Positions 40,990-52,326 of a stretch of 64,000 bases of DNA are shown here, piece by piece. Position numbers and translations under genes: made by a program. Source of the stretch: Pseudomonadota bacterium. GTDB taxonomy: Bacteria > Pseudomonadota > Alphaproteobacteria > Rhizobiales > Rhizobiaceae. Below the pieces are notes generated by a model. It saw only the letters and a list, made by a program, of their open reading frames with translations, was not told where the DNA came from and searched no databases. Location of the stretch: the NCBI GenBank assembly GCA_023451735.1, contig JAEXYH010000031.1, positions 1 to 64,000 of the forward strand. Reading direction: 5' to 3'. Position 1 is the first letter of the stretch. Each line of letters starts with the position of its first letter.

Positions 40990-42708
40990 CTACATGCGGA
41001 AAGCATTTGAAATAGAAAACAGAAATCGTGGATTGCGGTTGACGTTGTCAAATGGGCGATAGCTGAGAGGGACACCGACACCGAAATCGGCCTGTAGGTT
41101 TTCCGCGAGAAATAGCCGAATGCCGCCACCAGCCGACGCTAGGGATAGGCCATCTGTATACTGATATCCTACGTTCCAAACGACACCGGTCTCAGCAAAA
41201 CCGTAGATCTGATATCCACGCAGAGGTCCGGCGTTCAGTGTTCCATCGAAACGCAGTTCGAAGGATCCCGCCATGGCATTGTCGCCACTGATCTCGGCAT
41301 TTCCGTAGCCTCGGCCAAAAGAGCTGCCGCCCAAATAGAACTGTTGCGAGGTAAGGAGTTGTGTCGAGGCAAACTGACCAGCGCCAGCGATCTTTACAGA
41401 CCAGTCATTAGCGAGAGACTGGTACCGCGTGTATTGAAGATTGAGCGTCGCAGCTTGTGCAGAGCCACCATATCGTGACAACATTTCGTCGCCGGCTTTC
41501 GACGCACCAAAAACGTCAAGTCCTTTACGCAGCGTCAGGGTCAGGTAGTTCGCGCCGCCGTACTCATCCTTTAGTCGGTAGTCTCCGGTAAAATACAGCG
41601 TCCGCAGATGATCCCTGTACAACGGCCCGAACGCATCGCCCTCCGAAACCTCCGTGAACTGTGATCCCAAGGTAACGGTTAAGGTCTGGCGTTGGGTCTG
41701 AATCGGAACGGCGCTCGCATGCAGTTCGGCTGACTGCGTTCTTGTGAGGTTGCCGTAATCTCGACGCCAGTCCCCTGGCCGAACTTCGCTATAGAAAGCC
41801 GATCCGCCCAGTCGCACACCATTCACGCCAACCGGCGCTTCATATCCAATACGGCCGAATCCAAGTTGGGTCGGGTCGTTAGCTATTGTCGAACCGTTGA
41901 TCGTTAGCGCGTCACCTGCAACGATATAGGAATTGAATGCGCCCGTTGCGTAAGACTGCCATGGCCCTACGGAGCTTGACCCCAGATTGTCGATGCCAAG
42001 CGATGCATACATTTGCCATGACTTGACGTACACAGATAAACGAAAAGCTCCGGTCGTATTGCCTATCTCCTTTAACGACGTATCGGAGACCCGGATTCCA
42101 GGAAGAGAGTTCAAAAGTAGAAGCTGGCGTTCCAGCGTTTGCTGTTGCGATGGCGTCTCAGCCAAGATAGGTGACAACAGAGCTCTTACGCCGAACCGCC
42201 CTTGAGGTTCGCCGTCAATAACGAGTTCGGTGATACTTCCCTCAATGATTTTGATCAGAAGGACGCCGCTTGCGACGTCTTGGGCCGGTACAATCGCCCT
42301 GGACAGGTGATAGCCATTAGCGCGGTAGAGTTCGCTGATCTTTTCAGTAAGCTCACTGAGCTCGCCTTGGGTAATTCTGTCGCCAACAAACTTGCGATAC
42401 AGAGGCTCGATGGCTGCTGCCGATATCGCTTTGTTTCCGACGACCAATATGCCGCGCACCTTGAAGCTTCTGCCACCTCCGACGGCGCCAATGCGGGTCG
42501 AGACTGCGGGAAGAGAGGTGTCTTCGCCGGCTCGCTCTGCTCCTTGCTTCATAGCTTCAAAGCGTTTCTCCGGCTGAAGTGGATCGAAGCCAGGACTGCC
42601 CGCTTGAGCAAGCGCTGCGTTCAATCCGCCAATGAGCGTTATGGCGACTAGACTTGCGACGAGTGCTGATTGGATCGGGCGATAAGCGGCAAAACAAAAC
42701 GGTGCCAT
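40990..42708 (-). CDS. Two-partner secretion transporter (ShlB/FhaC/HecB family TpsB)
   Basis: The 572-residue outer-membrane protein has an N-terminal signal (about 1-35) and a POTRA_2 domain (about 82-157, FKVRGILVVGNKAISAAAIE). The beta barrel (about 220-572) includes the loop-6 region FGRGYGNAEISGDNAMAGS with the conserved RGY. TpsB proteins export a large beta-helical TpsA partner through the outer membrane. No TpsA gene with a haemagglutination-activity domain is in the window. The divergent neighbour encodes a FecR-domain protein with a repeat tail. Confidence 0.92.
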   Translation of the reverse strand: MAPFCFAAYRPIQSALVASLVAITLIGGLNAALAQAGSPGFDPLQPEKRFEAMKQGAERAGEDTSLPAVSTRIGAVGGGRSFKVRGILVVGNKAISAAAIEPLYRKFVGDRITQGELSELTEKISELYRANGYHLSRAIVPAQDVASGVLLIKIIEGSITELVIDGEPQGRFGVRALLSPILAETPSQQQTLERQLLLLNSLPGIRVSDTSLKEIGNTTGAFRLSVYVKSWQMYASLGIDNLGSSSVGPWQSYATGAFNSYIVAGDALTINGSTIANDPTQLGFGRIGYEAPVGVNGVRLGGSAFYSEVRPGDWRRDYGNLTRTQSAELHASAVPIQTQRQTLTVTLGSQFTEVSEGDAFGPLYRDHLRTLYFTGDYRLKDEYGGANYLTLTLRKGLDVFGASKAGDEMLSRYGGSAQAATLNLQYTRYQSLANDWSVKIAGAGQFASTQLLTSQQFYLGGSSFGRGYGNAEISGDNAMAGSFELRFDGTLNAGPLRGYQIYGFAETGVVWNVGYQYTDGLSLASAGGGIRLFLAENLQADFGVGVPLSYRPFDNVNRNPRFLFSISNAFRM

Positions 42709-42873
42709 GGAGTCCAGTTCTTGACGCGCGACTACGGAATTGGCCGCTCATCAAGTGGGTAGGTTCGTATGGTCAACGAGACGTTAACGCGCGAGTTGTA
42801 GGTGTCCTTGCACGTAAATTTATTTTTGAATGTTTCCAGATAGCGTAGCGGTTCCCGGTTCTGGAGCATTTTT

Positions 42874-44193
<1,320 letters not shown>

Positions 44194-44214
44194 CGCTTAG
44201 AGCGGCTTACAATT

Positions 44215-46923
44215 ATGAAGCCATATCGCGCTCACCTTTTAGCGACGCTTGTCGTAGCCCTAGCGGCAGCGACTGGAATCTCCGCATCTCTATTCAATTT
44301 CGCGGCCGATTGGCGCTTCTCCATGACCTCCCGCGCGCCGACGGGCAATATCGCTTTGATAGCTATCGACCCACACTCAATCGAGGCAATGGGGGCCTGG
44401 CCCTGGTCTCGATCCATCCACGCCGATCTCATCAGAAAGCTCGACGCGATTGGTGTCAGCGATATAGTCTTCGACGTTGATTTTAGCTCGCCGTCAACGC
44501 CAACCGCTGATGACGACTTGGCTCAAGCGATCAAACAGTCAAGCAGTTCAGTTGTCCTTCCCGCGTTTCAACAGTCGAAAAGGAGTGGTTCGCCCTCTGT
44601 ACACGACAACTTGCCAATTCCTCTGCTCGCCGCTGATGCATGGATCGCTTCCGCAAGTGTCAAAGTTGGAAAAGACGGCCGCGCGCGGAAATACGACTAC
44701 TCGGACCGGATTGGAATCGACCTCATTCCCTCCATCGCGACGGCTATGTCCGGAAGCGGTATTGTATCAAAGCCGTCTTTCTACATTGATCACGGTATCC
44801 GTTTCCGGGAAATACCGATGTTCTCCTATTCAGATGTACTCGATGAGAACTCAGTGTCACGCTTGAGCCTTCGAGGAAAGAAGGTCCTGATCGGTGGAAC
44901 AGCCATCGAACTTGGAGATCGCTTCAGCGTACCCAACGCGTCCGTTCTGCCAGGCCCATTGCTGCAAATTCTCGCCGCTGAATCGATCACTCAAAACCGC
45001 GCATTGTCAGCGACATCTTGGGTGGTCAGCATGGCGGGCGTGATCCTATCGATCATTGCGATGATGTATGTTTGGCCTCGAACGTCTGCGATAAGGCGGC
45101 TCATACTCATTGCTTTTGTTTCCGTCGCGGTCGAAGTTATCGCGCTTTGCATCCAAAACTACACCCCAGTGATCGCAGATACATCATTGCTGCAGATTAC
45201 CTTTGCCGCCTACTTACTTGCGATCGCCCTTCAGGAAATCGACGTCCGGGGATTGATGACACGTGTTGCGGAGCGAAGATTCCGCCGAATTGCAATGTCG
45301 ATGGGCGACGCGCTTATCTGTATGGACTCGAATTTGCGCATCACAGTCTGGAACACGGCGGCCGAAACAATTTTTGGCCACCTGTCGGCGGAGATGATCG
45401 GGCATCCATTCACAGAATTGATGTCGGACTCAGCAGATTCAAGCGCGATTTTGAACATTACCGCTGACCTTGTTGGCGGCCATAATCGACGCCTCGTCGA
45501 GTTCGTCGGCGTCCGAAAAGACGGCCAGAAATTCGATGCAGAGGCTTGCTTCTCGTCATGGGAGGACACTGGCGGCTTAAGCTATGGTGTCAGCCTCAGA
45601 GACGTTTCCATCCGGAAAAGAGATGCCGAGAAAATCAAATACTTGGCGGACTTTGACTCCTTGACCGGCCTGCCCAATCGGCATCAAATTGAGCGACGCG
45701 TCACAGAACTGCTGGCAAAGAAACGTCAACTTTGTCTTTTCGTCGTGCGGGTGAACAGAGTATCCGACACTAGTGTAATTTTTGGACCTTCATTCAGCGG
45801 CGAGCTGATCAAAGCAGTTGGCAGCTCACTTCGTCACCAATTTCATGAGGATCGCTATTGTTTAGGCCGCATCGGCGATGAAACGTTCGCGTTGCTGGCG
45901 AGCGATTGCACTTCAGAGGCTGCACCAAGTGTTGCGGCAAGTGTAATGGCCCTCTTCGACACGCCATTGAAGGTTGGTGGAAGATTGCACCAAGCCCATG
46001 TTCGCATCGGCGCAGCAAACTTGCCTGACAATGGAGAATCGACCGAGGTCGCCTTCGCCAATGCGTATATTGCCTTGGACAAGGAAAAAGCTGACGGAGC
46101 GGCGAATTTCTACCAAGTGCGAGACCGCGCTCTTATAGAAAAGCGTCTCTCCACCGAGGCAGATCTGGTTCAAGCTCTGCAGAACGATGAGTTTGAGCTC
46201 TTCTATCAGCCGCAGGTTTGCCTAGACAGCAAACGAATAATCGGCGCTGAAGCGTTGATTAGGTGGCGCCATCCAATTCGAGGACTTGTGCCGCCAATTG
46301 ATTTCATTCCAATCGCAAACGCGTCTGCGGTTTCAGTCACAATGTCGTGCTGGGTTGTGGAGACCGCATGGCGACAAGCAAGTCGGTGGGCGGCAGCGGG
46401 CCATGAGATTCGCATGGGCATCAACCTTTCACCATGCCAATTTTCCGATGATTCGCTGAGTGTGCAGGTTGAGGCGCTACTGCACGACGCTCCCATACGT
46501 CCAGACCTCATTGAGTTTGAGGTTACAGAAGACATTCTGCTTGACGACGAAGTCCAGGCCAAAAGAGCGATTGAGAGATTGAAGCGAAACGGTGTGCGAC
46601 TTGTTTTTGACGACTTTGGAACCGGGTTTGGCAGCCTCAGCTATTTGAAATCGTTTCCTCTCCACGGACTGAAAATTGATCGGTCGTTCGTGAAGGACGC
46701 TCTTTCTTGCGATAGCGATCGCACGATCGTCAGGTCGGTTATCACTCTTGCGGAAGGGCTCGATCTCTCAGTTATTGCTGAAGGGATCGAGGATGCGGCA
46801 ACCGCCGATCTTCTTTTGGCGATGGGTTGTCGCGAAGGGCAGGGTTACTACTTTGGCAAACCTTGCCCTGCGGATGAGTTTGAACGCCTTTTCGTGATCG
46901 CTGCCGGGCCCATAGCAGCTTAG
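44215..46923 (+). CDS. CHASE2-PAS-GGDEF-EAL signalling protein
   Basis: The 902-residue inner-membrane protein has a transmembrane helix (about 7-27), a periplasmic CHASE2 domain (about 35-265) and three helices (about 266-340). A PAS domain, a GGDEF domain and an EAL domain (about 655-900) follow. The GGDEF site is degenerate (RIGDETF), so diguanylate cyclase activity is unlikely. The EAL site keeps GAEALIRWRHP and VFDDFGTGFGSLSYL, so it probably hydrolyses cyclic di-GMP. It follows the FecR gene by 21 bases, so the pair probably signals together. Confidence 0.93.
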   Translation: MKPYRAHLLATLVVALAAATGISASLFNFAADWRFSMTSRAPTGNIALIAIDPHSIEAMGAWPWSRSIHADLIRKLDAIGVSDIVFDVDFSSPSTPTADDDLAQAIKQSSSSVVLPAFQQSKRSGSPSVHDNLPIPLLAADAWIASASVKVGKDGRARKYDYSDRIGIDLIPSIATAMSGSGIVSKPSFYIDHGIRFREIPMFSYSDVLDENSVSRLSLRGKKVLIGGTAIELGDRFSVPNASVLPGPLLQILAAESITQNRALSATSWVVSMAGVILSIIAMMYVWPRTSAIRRLILIAFVSVAVEVIALCIQNYTPVIADTSLLQITFAAYLLAIALQEIDVRGLMTRVAERRFRRIAMSMGDALICMDSNLRITVWNTAAETIFGHLSAEMIGHPFTELMSDSADSSAILNITADLVGGHNRRLVEFVGVRKDGQKFDAEACFSSWEDTGGLSYGVSLRDVSIRKRDAEKIKYLADFDSLTGLPNRHQIERRVTELLAKKRQLCLFVVRVNRVSDTSVIFGPSFSGELIKAVGSSLRHQFHEDRYCLGRIGDETFALLASDCTSEAAPSVAASVMALFDTPLKVGGRLHQAHVRIGAANLPDNGESTEVAFANAYIALDKEKADGAANFYQVRDRALIEKRLSTEADLVQALQNDEFELFYQPQVCLDSKRIIGAEALIRWRHPIRGLVPPIDFIPIANASAVSVTMSCWVVETAWRQASRWAAAGHEIRMGINLSPCQFSDDSLSVQVEALLHDAPIRPDLIEFEVTEDILLDDEVQAKRAIERLKRNGVRLVFDDFGTGFGSLSYLKSFPLHGLKIDRSFVKDALSCDSDRTIVRSVITLAEGLDLSVIAEGIEDAATADLLLAMGCREGQGYYFGKPCPADEFERLFVIAAGPIAA

Positions 46924-46989
46924 TTCGTCTGAGCTGCCGCGTTCACGTCGATGCCACCCGAGACTTCTATTAACATGCACGAAGGGGTT

Positions 46990-48198
46990 TTAGAGCTCGG
47001 GCGTCCTAGACCCGTAGATCCATTCGCGCCAAACGGTTAAAGCGGCCGCCATAATGACCGGCCCTAGGAATAGCCCGAACAAACCAAAAGCGGCCATCCC
47101 TCCGAAGATTCCGACAAATGCTAAGAGAAATGGAAGGCGCGCTGAACCGCTGACCAAAGTAGGCCATACGAAGTGATCGCCGGCAAGCATTACCGCAGCG
47201 CCCCACAGGAACACTCCCACCGCCGCGATACCGCTTCCGCCGCCGGTGACCAGAACTATTGCTGCGGTGGTAAAGGCCAACCAAGCCCCGAACGGCAACA
47301 GCGCGAATGCTGTCGTCAACACGATGAACATCACGGGGTTGGGAACGCCCGCGACGACGTATCCAGCACCGATAAGAAGCCCTTCCCCTACGGCGACAAG
47401 GACTGTCCCGTTGACGGTACCGCGTGTCGCTTCGACCATTTTGCCAACGAGCCCTTCTCCTGCATCACCGAGAAGGCGGTCGCAGGTTTCCAAGAAGCGA
47501 CTTCCAACGGCTCTTCCGTTACGAAGCAGAAAAAACAAAGCAAGAAGCGAAAATAGCATCAGTGAGAAGCGGTGCAGTAGTTGCGCGCCGAACGTCTTAA
47601 GTAAATCCGATGCGTTATCCGCATTGACGGTTTGAAGCCAAGCGGCTGCGGCCTTTGGATCCGAAAGATTGGTGCGCCACCACGTCTGCAGGACTTCCGC
47701 AGCGAGGGGTAGACGCGCAATCCACTCCGGGACTTCTACACCGTTCTCCCGCGCTTGCTTCAACCAACTGACGAGAAGATCGCTCTGCTGAGCTATCTGG
47801 TAAATCGCGAGCGAGATTGGGGTGAAGAGCGCCAATGCAACGAGTGCAGTGAAGATAAACGCTGCGATGCTTGACTTGTCCGAAGAAAACCAGCTCGTGA
47901 ACTTCAGGTACAGAGGCCGTAGTGCAACAGCAATAATCGTTGCCCATATCAATGACGGTAGCAAAGCCCACGCGGTCCACACTCCGAAGGCAAACACGAT
48001 AAGAGCGAGCACGACTCGCGAATTCATCCGTGCCGCGGCACCAAGGGGGAGTGGCTGCCGCGGCTTACCGCGGGAGACCTGACGTGTCTCCGGCTCCATC
48101 CCCGCTTTCTGTAACATTCGCGCCGCCCCGTCGTGTTTCTCATAAAAAACGCGACAGATTGCCACTTGTTCCCGATATCTTTCAAGCTGTTCATTCAT
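46990..48198 (-). CDS. AI-2E/PerM-family membrane permease (1)
   Basis: The 402-residue polytopic inner-membrane protein has eight or so hydrophobic segments, including VLALIVFAFGVWTAWALL and IWATIIAVALRPLYLKF. The PerM C-terminal block is PFLLAFVGIFGGMAAFGLFG. Family members include TqsA, a quorum-signal exporter, and sodium/proton antiporters, so the substrate is open. About 45 soluble residues precede the first helix. A second PerM-type protein is divergently encoded at 48695. Confidence 0.88.
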   Translation of the reverse strand: MNEQLERYREQVAICRVFYEKHDGAARMLQKAGMEPETRQVSRGKPRQPLPLGAAARMNSRVVLALIVFAFGVWTAWALLPSLIWATIIAVALRPLYLKFTSWFSSDKSSIAAFIFTALVALALFTPISLAIYQIAQQSDLLVSWLKQARENGVEVPEWIARLPLAAEVLQTWWRTNLSDPKAAAAWLQTVNADNASDLLKTFGAQLLHRFSLMLFSLLALFFLLRNGRAVGSRFLETCDRLLGDAGEGLVGKMVEATRGTVNGTVLVAVGEGLLIGAGYVVAGVPNPVMFIVLTTAFALLPFGAWLAFTTAAIVLVTGGGSGIAAVGVFLWGAAVMLAGDHFVWPTLVSGSARLPFLLAFVGIFGGMAAFGLFGLFLGPVIMAAALTVWREWIYGSRTPEL

Positions 48199-48233
48199 AC
48201 CGACTCCTTTTCCCCTCAAGCCAGCTTGGTCAT

Positions 48234-48260
48234 TGTCCGCTTTGCGCCAATAGCGGACTT
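48234..48260. repeat. Interspersed palindromic repeat, copy C
   Basis: tgtccgctttgcgccaatag followed by cggactt; the arms GTCCGCT / AGCGGAC are perfect inverts. It lies just upstream of the permease gene on the minus strand. Confidence 0.8.
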
Positions 48261-48288
48261 GGGCAGACCATTCGCTTGGACCTCGAGA

Positions 48289-48555
48289 CTAGCGCCCAAG
48301 CATCTTAAAATGGTCGTACGCTCGCGCATCAGTCTCGCCGGACGGCGGCCTCGTCACAACGTTCAACGCCCTCAGCTCTTCCGGTTTGAAGACGAACAAT
48401 CGGTCTTTCGGCGTCTCCATCGCATGGACCGAAACCTGCAGACTGACGCCCATGTCGCCGAGATATCGCTGGCATCGCGCCGAGATGCGTCGTGCGTCGC
48501 TCATCTCGTCCCGGCGATGCCTGCTGAGTTTGTTCCGTTTGTCCAAGGCTGACAT
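48289..48555 (-). pseudogene. C-terminal remnant of a COG3904-like periplasmic protein
   Basis: The minus-strand frame encodes RISARCQRYLGDMGVSLQVS, then METPKDRLFVFKPEELRALN. This resembles the C-terminal helices of ClpP/crotonase-fold predicted periplasmic proteins (COG3904 type). The rest of such a protein (more than 150 residues) is absent upstream, so this is probably an eroded end. It lies between the repeat and the 48695 permease gene. Confidence 0.35.
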
Positions 48556-48694
48556 GCGCGCGGTCGGAACGTTCGGTTATCAACGCAATTGTCAAGTTCG
48601 GCTGAAGCTTGGCGAAATCGCGAGGCTTCCTTTTACAGGCAGTCGATCGATAAAGGCTTGCGCCTCCGGCCGACAAACGAGCTCGGGAACGGCG

Positions 48695-50650
48695 ATGAAA
48701 ATCGGCAAAGCGCAATCGGTCGAAGATATCGCAGGGCTCATTGGCGCCTGCGCGGTGACGATCCTCGCAGTGATCATCGTGGCGACACTTTACGTTGGAC
48801 GCGAGGTGTTCGTGCCGATGGCTCTGGCTATCTTGTTGAGCTTCGTGCTAGCGCGCCCGGTTGAGTGGCTTGAGGACATCCGCCTGCCTCGACCGATCGC
48901 CGCCATTATTTCCGTGCTGTGCGCTTTCGCGGTCATCTTTGCTCTCGGGAGCCTCATCGCATCCCAGGCCACCCGCCTCGCGGGGGATTTACCGAAGTAC
49001 CAGTCCACTATCCAGGGGAAGATCTCGTCCCTCCGGGGCGTCGCCGGCGGCTCGACCACGATGGAGCGTGCAGAGGGGATGCTGCAGGAGTTGAGCAAGG
49101 AGCTGAACAAACCGAAGGGCGCGTCGTCCCCGTCCCTCACGCAGGCCGATGTCCAGACCGATGGCAAAACCCGCACACCTGTCCCGGTCGAAGTCTTGCA
49201 GCCCGATCCCGGCACCCTCAGCAATCTCAGGTCTTTGATCGCACCTCTGGTATCGCCGTTGGCAACAACGGGCATCATCGTCATCTTCGTGATCTTCATT
49301 CTTCTGCAGCGAGAAGATCTTCGAAACCGCTTGATAAGGCTGGCCGGGACGCATGACCTTCAGCGCACGACGGCTGCGCTGGACGACGCCGCACGTCGTT
49401 TGAGCCGCCTCTTTCTCAATCAACTCCTCATTAATTCCGGCTTCGGCATTCTGATCGGCATCGGTCTTTGGATCATCGGCGTGCCCAGTCCCGCGCTGTG
49501 GGGCATCCTGGCCGCCGTCCTTCGCTTTGTCCCGTATATCGGCTCGATTATCGCGGCCGCCTTCCCGTTGACGCTCGCTCTCGCCGTCGATCCGGGTTGG
49601 TCCATGCTCGTCTGGACTGCAATCTTGTTCTTCGTGATCGAGCCCGCGATCGGACAAGTTATCGAACCCTTGGTTTACGGCCGCAGCACCGGTCTGTCTC
49701 CGGTTGCCGTCGTTGTTTCGGCGACGTTCTGGACGGCATTGTGGGGGCCGATCGGCCTGATCCTGGCGACGCCACTCACCGTGTGCCTCGTTGTCCTTGG
49801 TCGTCACGTCGAACGCCTCGAATTCCTTGATGTGATGTTCGGGGACCGGCCTGCCTTGTCGCCGCCCGAAATTTTTTATCAACGCATGCTTGCGGGCGAT
49901 CCCACCGAAGCGGCCGAGAAAGCCGAGCAATTCCTGAAGGAGCGCTCGCTTAGCGCTTACTATGATGACGTAGCTCTCCCGGGCCTTCTGCTTGCACAGT
50001 CTGACCTAGACCGCGAGGCGCTCGATATTGCCCGGTTGGAGCGCATCAGCGAGACGGTTATCGAATTCACCGAAGACCTATCTGACCAGGTACTGCAAAA
50101 GCCAAACAAGGCCGAAGCAATCACAGACGCAGAATCCGCCGCTGCTGTCGAGCAGGCCCCGCAGGAGAAACAGCTCCCTATTATTGCCAAAGGAGAGTTA
50201 CTTCGAGAATGGCAGAGCGACGCACCGATCCTTTTCATTGCCGGACGAACGCGGTTGGATGAAGCGAGCGTGGCGATGCTGGCGCACCTCTGCCGCGTGC
50301 ATGGCGTCGGTGCTAGGTTCGAAGCCTCTAGCGCACTGGCAACAAAGAACATCTTCCAGTTAGAAGTCAGCGGCGTTCTCCTAGTGTGCCTGTCTTACAT
50401 CGATTGGAAGAACTCCGCGCACATACGTTACGCAGTCCGGCGCATCCGACGAAAGGTGCCGGGAGCATGCGTTATCTTGGCGGCGATCGCCGCGACTGAC
50501 GTTGAACGTCAGCAATTGAAACAAGCGACTAACGTCGAAGCAGTCTGCTCGACCTTGCACGATGTCGGCGAGTTTTGCCTTGCAAGTGCGGTAGGAGGGA
50601 GTGGGGTCGAAACTCATGGCATTGTGAAGTCGACGATCTCTCTGACGTAA
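48695..50650 (+). CDS. AI-2E/PerM-family permease with long C-terminal cytoplasmic region (2)
   Basis: This 651-residue protein has a PerM core (about 1-375), with helices near 18-38, 40-58, 68-92 and 190-215 and the block WTALWGPIGLILATPLTVCL. It ends in a roughly 275-residue soluble region (from about 380) with FGDRPALSPPEIFYQRMLAG and a later alpha/beta part (LREWQSDAPILFIAGRTRLD). The extension is not found in PerM/TqsA and may be regulatory. The start is the ATG with GGGAA upstream; the longer frame overlaps unrelated sequence. Confidence 0.88.
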   Translation: MKIGKAQSVEDIAGLIGACAVTILAVIIVATLYVGREVFVPMALAILLSFVLARPVEWLEDIRLPRPIAAIISVLCAFAVIFALGSLIASQATRLAGDLPKYQSTIQGKISSLRGVAGGSTTMERAEGMLQELSKELNKPKGASSPSLTQADVQTDGKTRTPVPVEVLQPDPGTLSNLRSLIAPLVSPLATTGIIVIFVIFILLQREDLRNRLIRLAGTHDLQRTTAALDDAARRLSRLFLNQLLINSGFGILIGIGLWIIGVPSPALWGILAAVLRFVPYIGSIIAAAFPLTLALAVDPGWSMLVWTAILFFVIEPAIGQVIEPLVYGRSTGLSPVAVVVSATFWTALWGPIGLILATPLTVCLVVLGRHVERLEFLDVMFGDRPALSPPEIFYQRMLAGDPTEAAEKAEQFLKERSLSAYYDDVALPGLLLAQSDLDREALDIARLERISETVIEFTEDLSDQVLQKPNKAEAITDAESAAAVEQAPQEKQLPIIAKGELLREWQSDAPILFIAGRTRLDEASVAMLAHLCRVHGVGARFEASSALATKNIFQLEVSGVLLVCLSYIDWKNSAHIRYAVRRIRRKVPGACVILAAIAATDVERQQLKQATNVEAVCSTLHDVGEFCLASAVGGSGVETHGIVKSTISLT

Positions 50651-50866
50651 CGAAGGGCCTGCCTAAGTCCATCGAGACTTCCAAACGCTTTAGTTCGACT
50701 GGCATGAAGACCTCCATGAAATATTCCTCATTGGTGCGGCAGGTTGCCGCCCAGGTTAATCGCGAGAAAACTCGCTGCAAATAAATGTCGTGCGAAGCCC
50801 CTGAGTAAGTCGGCAACCGTGCTGACAAAACTATGGTGGCGTTCCATCGTGTCCACCAGGGGCAAA

Positions 50867-51043
50867 ATGAACGACCGCATAGTTACAATCCGTTCGGAAG
50901 GCGGCATTCTCGGGTTGACGGGGCACCAAGTCCTAGTCATCGACGGGGCTGCGCCAAAGAAATTTGCTAGTCTGCTGGATGCGATTGAAGCGCTGCAGAA
51001 AGAGTTGCCCGGCGGGCAAAGACTACGTTCTCGTAACGGATAA
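50867..51043 (+). CDS. Small hypothetical protein
   Basis: The 58-residue protein has MNDRIVTIRSEGGILGLTGH and KKFASLLDAIEALQKELPGG, a strand-helix pattern without a known family. AGGGG 5 bases before the ATG fixes the start inside a longer frame. Not clearly co-transcribed with the permease. Confidence 0.5.
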   Translation: MNDRIVTIRSEGGILGLTGHQVLVIDGAAPKKFASLLDAIEALQKELPGGQRLRSRNG

Positions 51044-51056
51044 CCCCGAACTCTCT

Positions 51057-51278
51057 TTAGTGGCTAATTCGACCGACAGGCGCTTTCCCTAAGTCTTTCT
51101 CATGAAGAGGCGCCTCGTTCGGTTTGACTTGGCCCCCGTGCTCGGTCTTGGCGACTTTCGCGTGCTGAGCGTTCATGCCGACGAAGGTAACAGCGATCAT
51201 GAGTGCAACGATGATCGCGGCAAGGATCGCAAATTTGCCAGCACCGCGCGGCGGTTGGGCAGGATGACGGTTCGGCAT
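51057..51278 (-). CDS. Small single-pass membrane protein
   Basis: The 73-residue protein has one transmembrane helix (about residues 14-34, GKFAILAAIIVALMIAVTFV) and a polar tail rich in Lys and His. Function unknown. It forms a same-strand group with the next two genes upstream. Confidence 0.6.
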   Translation of the reverse strand: MPNRHPAQPPRGAGKFAILAAIIVALMIAVTFVGMNAQHAKVAKTEHGGQVKPNEAPLHEKDLGKAPVGRISH

Positions 51279-51305
51279 TGAAGCTCTCTGAGATCAGGTC
51301 ATCGA

Positions 51306-51608
51306 CTAGGCGGTGTGCCCCGGGTCGTTGCTGCCCGGCGTTTTTTTGACGCGTTGCGGCGTCATTTTTGCTGGGCTATCTTCGCCAGGTTCGCCGCGCG
51401 GGCCAAGCTTAACGCGCTGGATGTCTTCCTCGCTCGGGCGCTGTTGTGACTCCGACGTTCGCCCTGCACTCTCGCCGCCAGAATATGGCTGAGCCGAGCC
51501 ATTCCCGGTCACGTTATTTGGTCCAAGCTCGCGGTCTTTCCCTTCTAGCAAGGCGCCCGCTGGCTGACTGCCTGCTATTGTCGCGCTATCCTTCGTAACT
51601 TTGACCAT
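51306..51608 (-). CDS. Hydrophilic disordered hypothetical protein
   Basis: This is a 100-residue protein dominated by Gly, Ser, Pro, Glu and Gln with no hydrophobic core (for example SAQPYSGGESAGRTSESQQR). It resembles stress-associated hydrophilic proteins by composition. Function unknown. Confidence 0.55.
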   Translation of the reverse strand: MVKVTKDSATIAGSQPAGALLEGKDRELGPNNVTGNGSAQPYSGGESAGRTSESQQRPSEEDIQRVKLGPRGEPGEDSPAKMTPQRVKKTPGSNDPGHTA

Positions 51609-51681
51609 GAGGCCCTCCGTTTGGAGACCAATTCCCGTGTGGAAATCGCGTTCCCACTGCTTCGGGTTGTTGCGGTTCGCG

Positions 51682-52164
51682 TTAGTCGAGCTGCTGTTCG
51701 CTCAGCGGCGAAGCGGTGACGGCAACGCGCAGTCTCGTAGCCAAGGGGATGACACGTTTTGCAGGTTTCTCGCGCTGATAAGTCCCAATCACCAAACACG
51801 TGATCGAGATCAACGCTAGAAGAGCAGCGATTGCAGCGAACCCGTAAAGCGCACCATATCGAAGCTCGATCCAGCTAAAAAGCGCGACCGTGCCCAAGAT
51901 GAGCGCGGCCACAAGAAAAATAACTGCGGCTGCGAAGAGCCCGGCCGCCACCGCGAAAGAGATAAGCTTTTGCTCGGTCTGAGTAACACGATCATCGACG
52001 TAGGAGCGGCCGGCCGCTTTTGTCGCATTGAGCTTATGGCTGAGACTGCCCATTACCATCGGCGGCGAGCCATGTACCGACCTAACAAGAACGCAGCCGT
52101 CAGATACGGTCGTGGCAACCTCGGAAAGCTGCTCGGTAACGGACGTGTTCTGTTCGTCGCTCAT
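51682..52164 (-). CDS. Two-helix membrane protein of holin-superfamily/YqjE type
   Basis: The 160-residue protein has a soluble N-terminal part, then two adjacent transmembrane helices (about 72-96 and 104-126: FAVAAGLFAAAVIFLVAALI; ALYGFAAIAALLALISITCL). This layout matches Phage_holin_3_6/YqjE-like proteins, which in bacteria are envelope-stress-associated rather than lytic. Start chosen at MSDEQNTS, with GGGGACC upstream. Function inferred from layout only. Confidence 0.65.
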   Translation of the reverse strand: MSDEQNTSVTEQLSEVATTVSDGCVLVRSVHGSPPMVMGSLSHKLNATKAAGRSYVDDRVTQTEQKLISFAVAAGLFAAAVIFLVAALILGTVALFSWIELRYGALYGFAAIAALLALISITCLVIGTYQREKPAKRVIPLATRLRVAVTASPLSEQQLD

Positions 52165-52326
52165 GATCGGTCCCCTCTGATCATCGGAAATCAGCAATAT
52201 ACAGCTTGGTTCCCGCTTACGCTGCTTTGTTTGAGGCAACTAGCTGCGTCGTATCCGTGTCTGATCGCCGAATGCCACTGAACTCGTCGGCCGTTACGAA
52301 GTTGCCGAAAAAAGAAGGAGCGAACG

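Noticed and set aside
48989..49930. 313-codon minus-strand frame opposite the second AI-2E permease
   Set aside because: Low-complexity Arg/Asp/Gly-rich shadow of a membrane protein gene; no start signal.
51682..52164. Phage holin
   Set aside because: The two-helix layout resembles the holin superfamily, but there is no endolysin or phage context. Bacterial YqjE-like membrane proteins have the same pattern.
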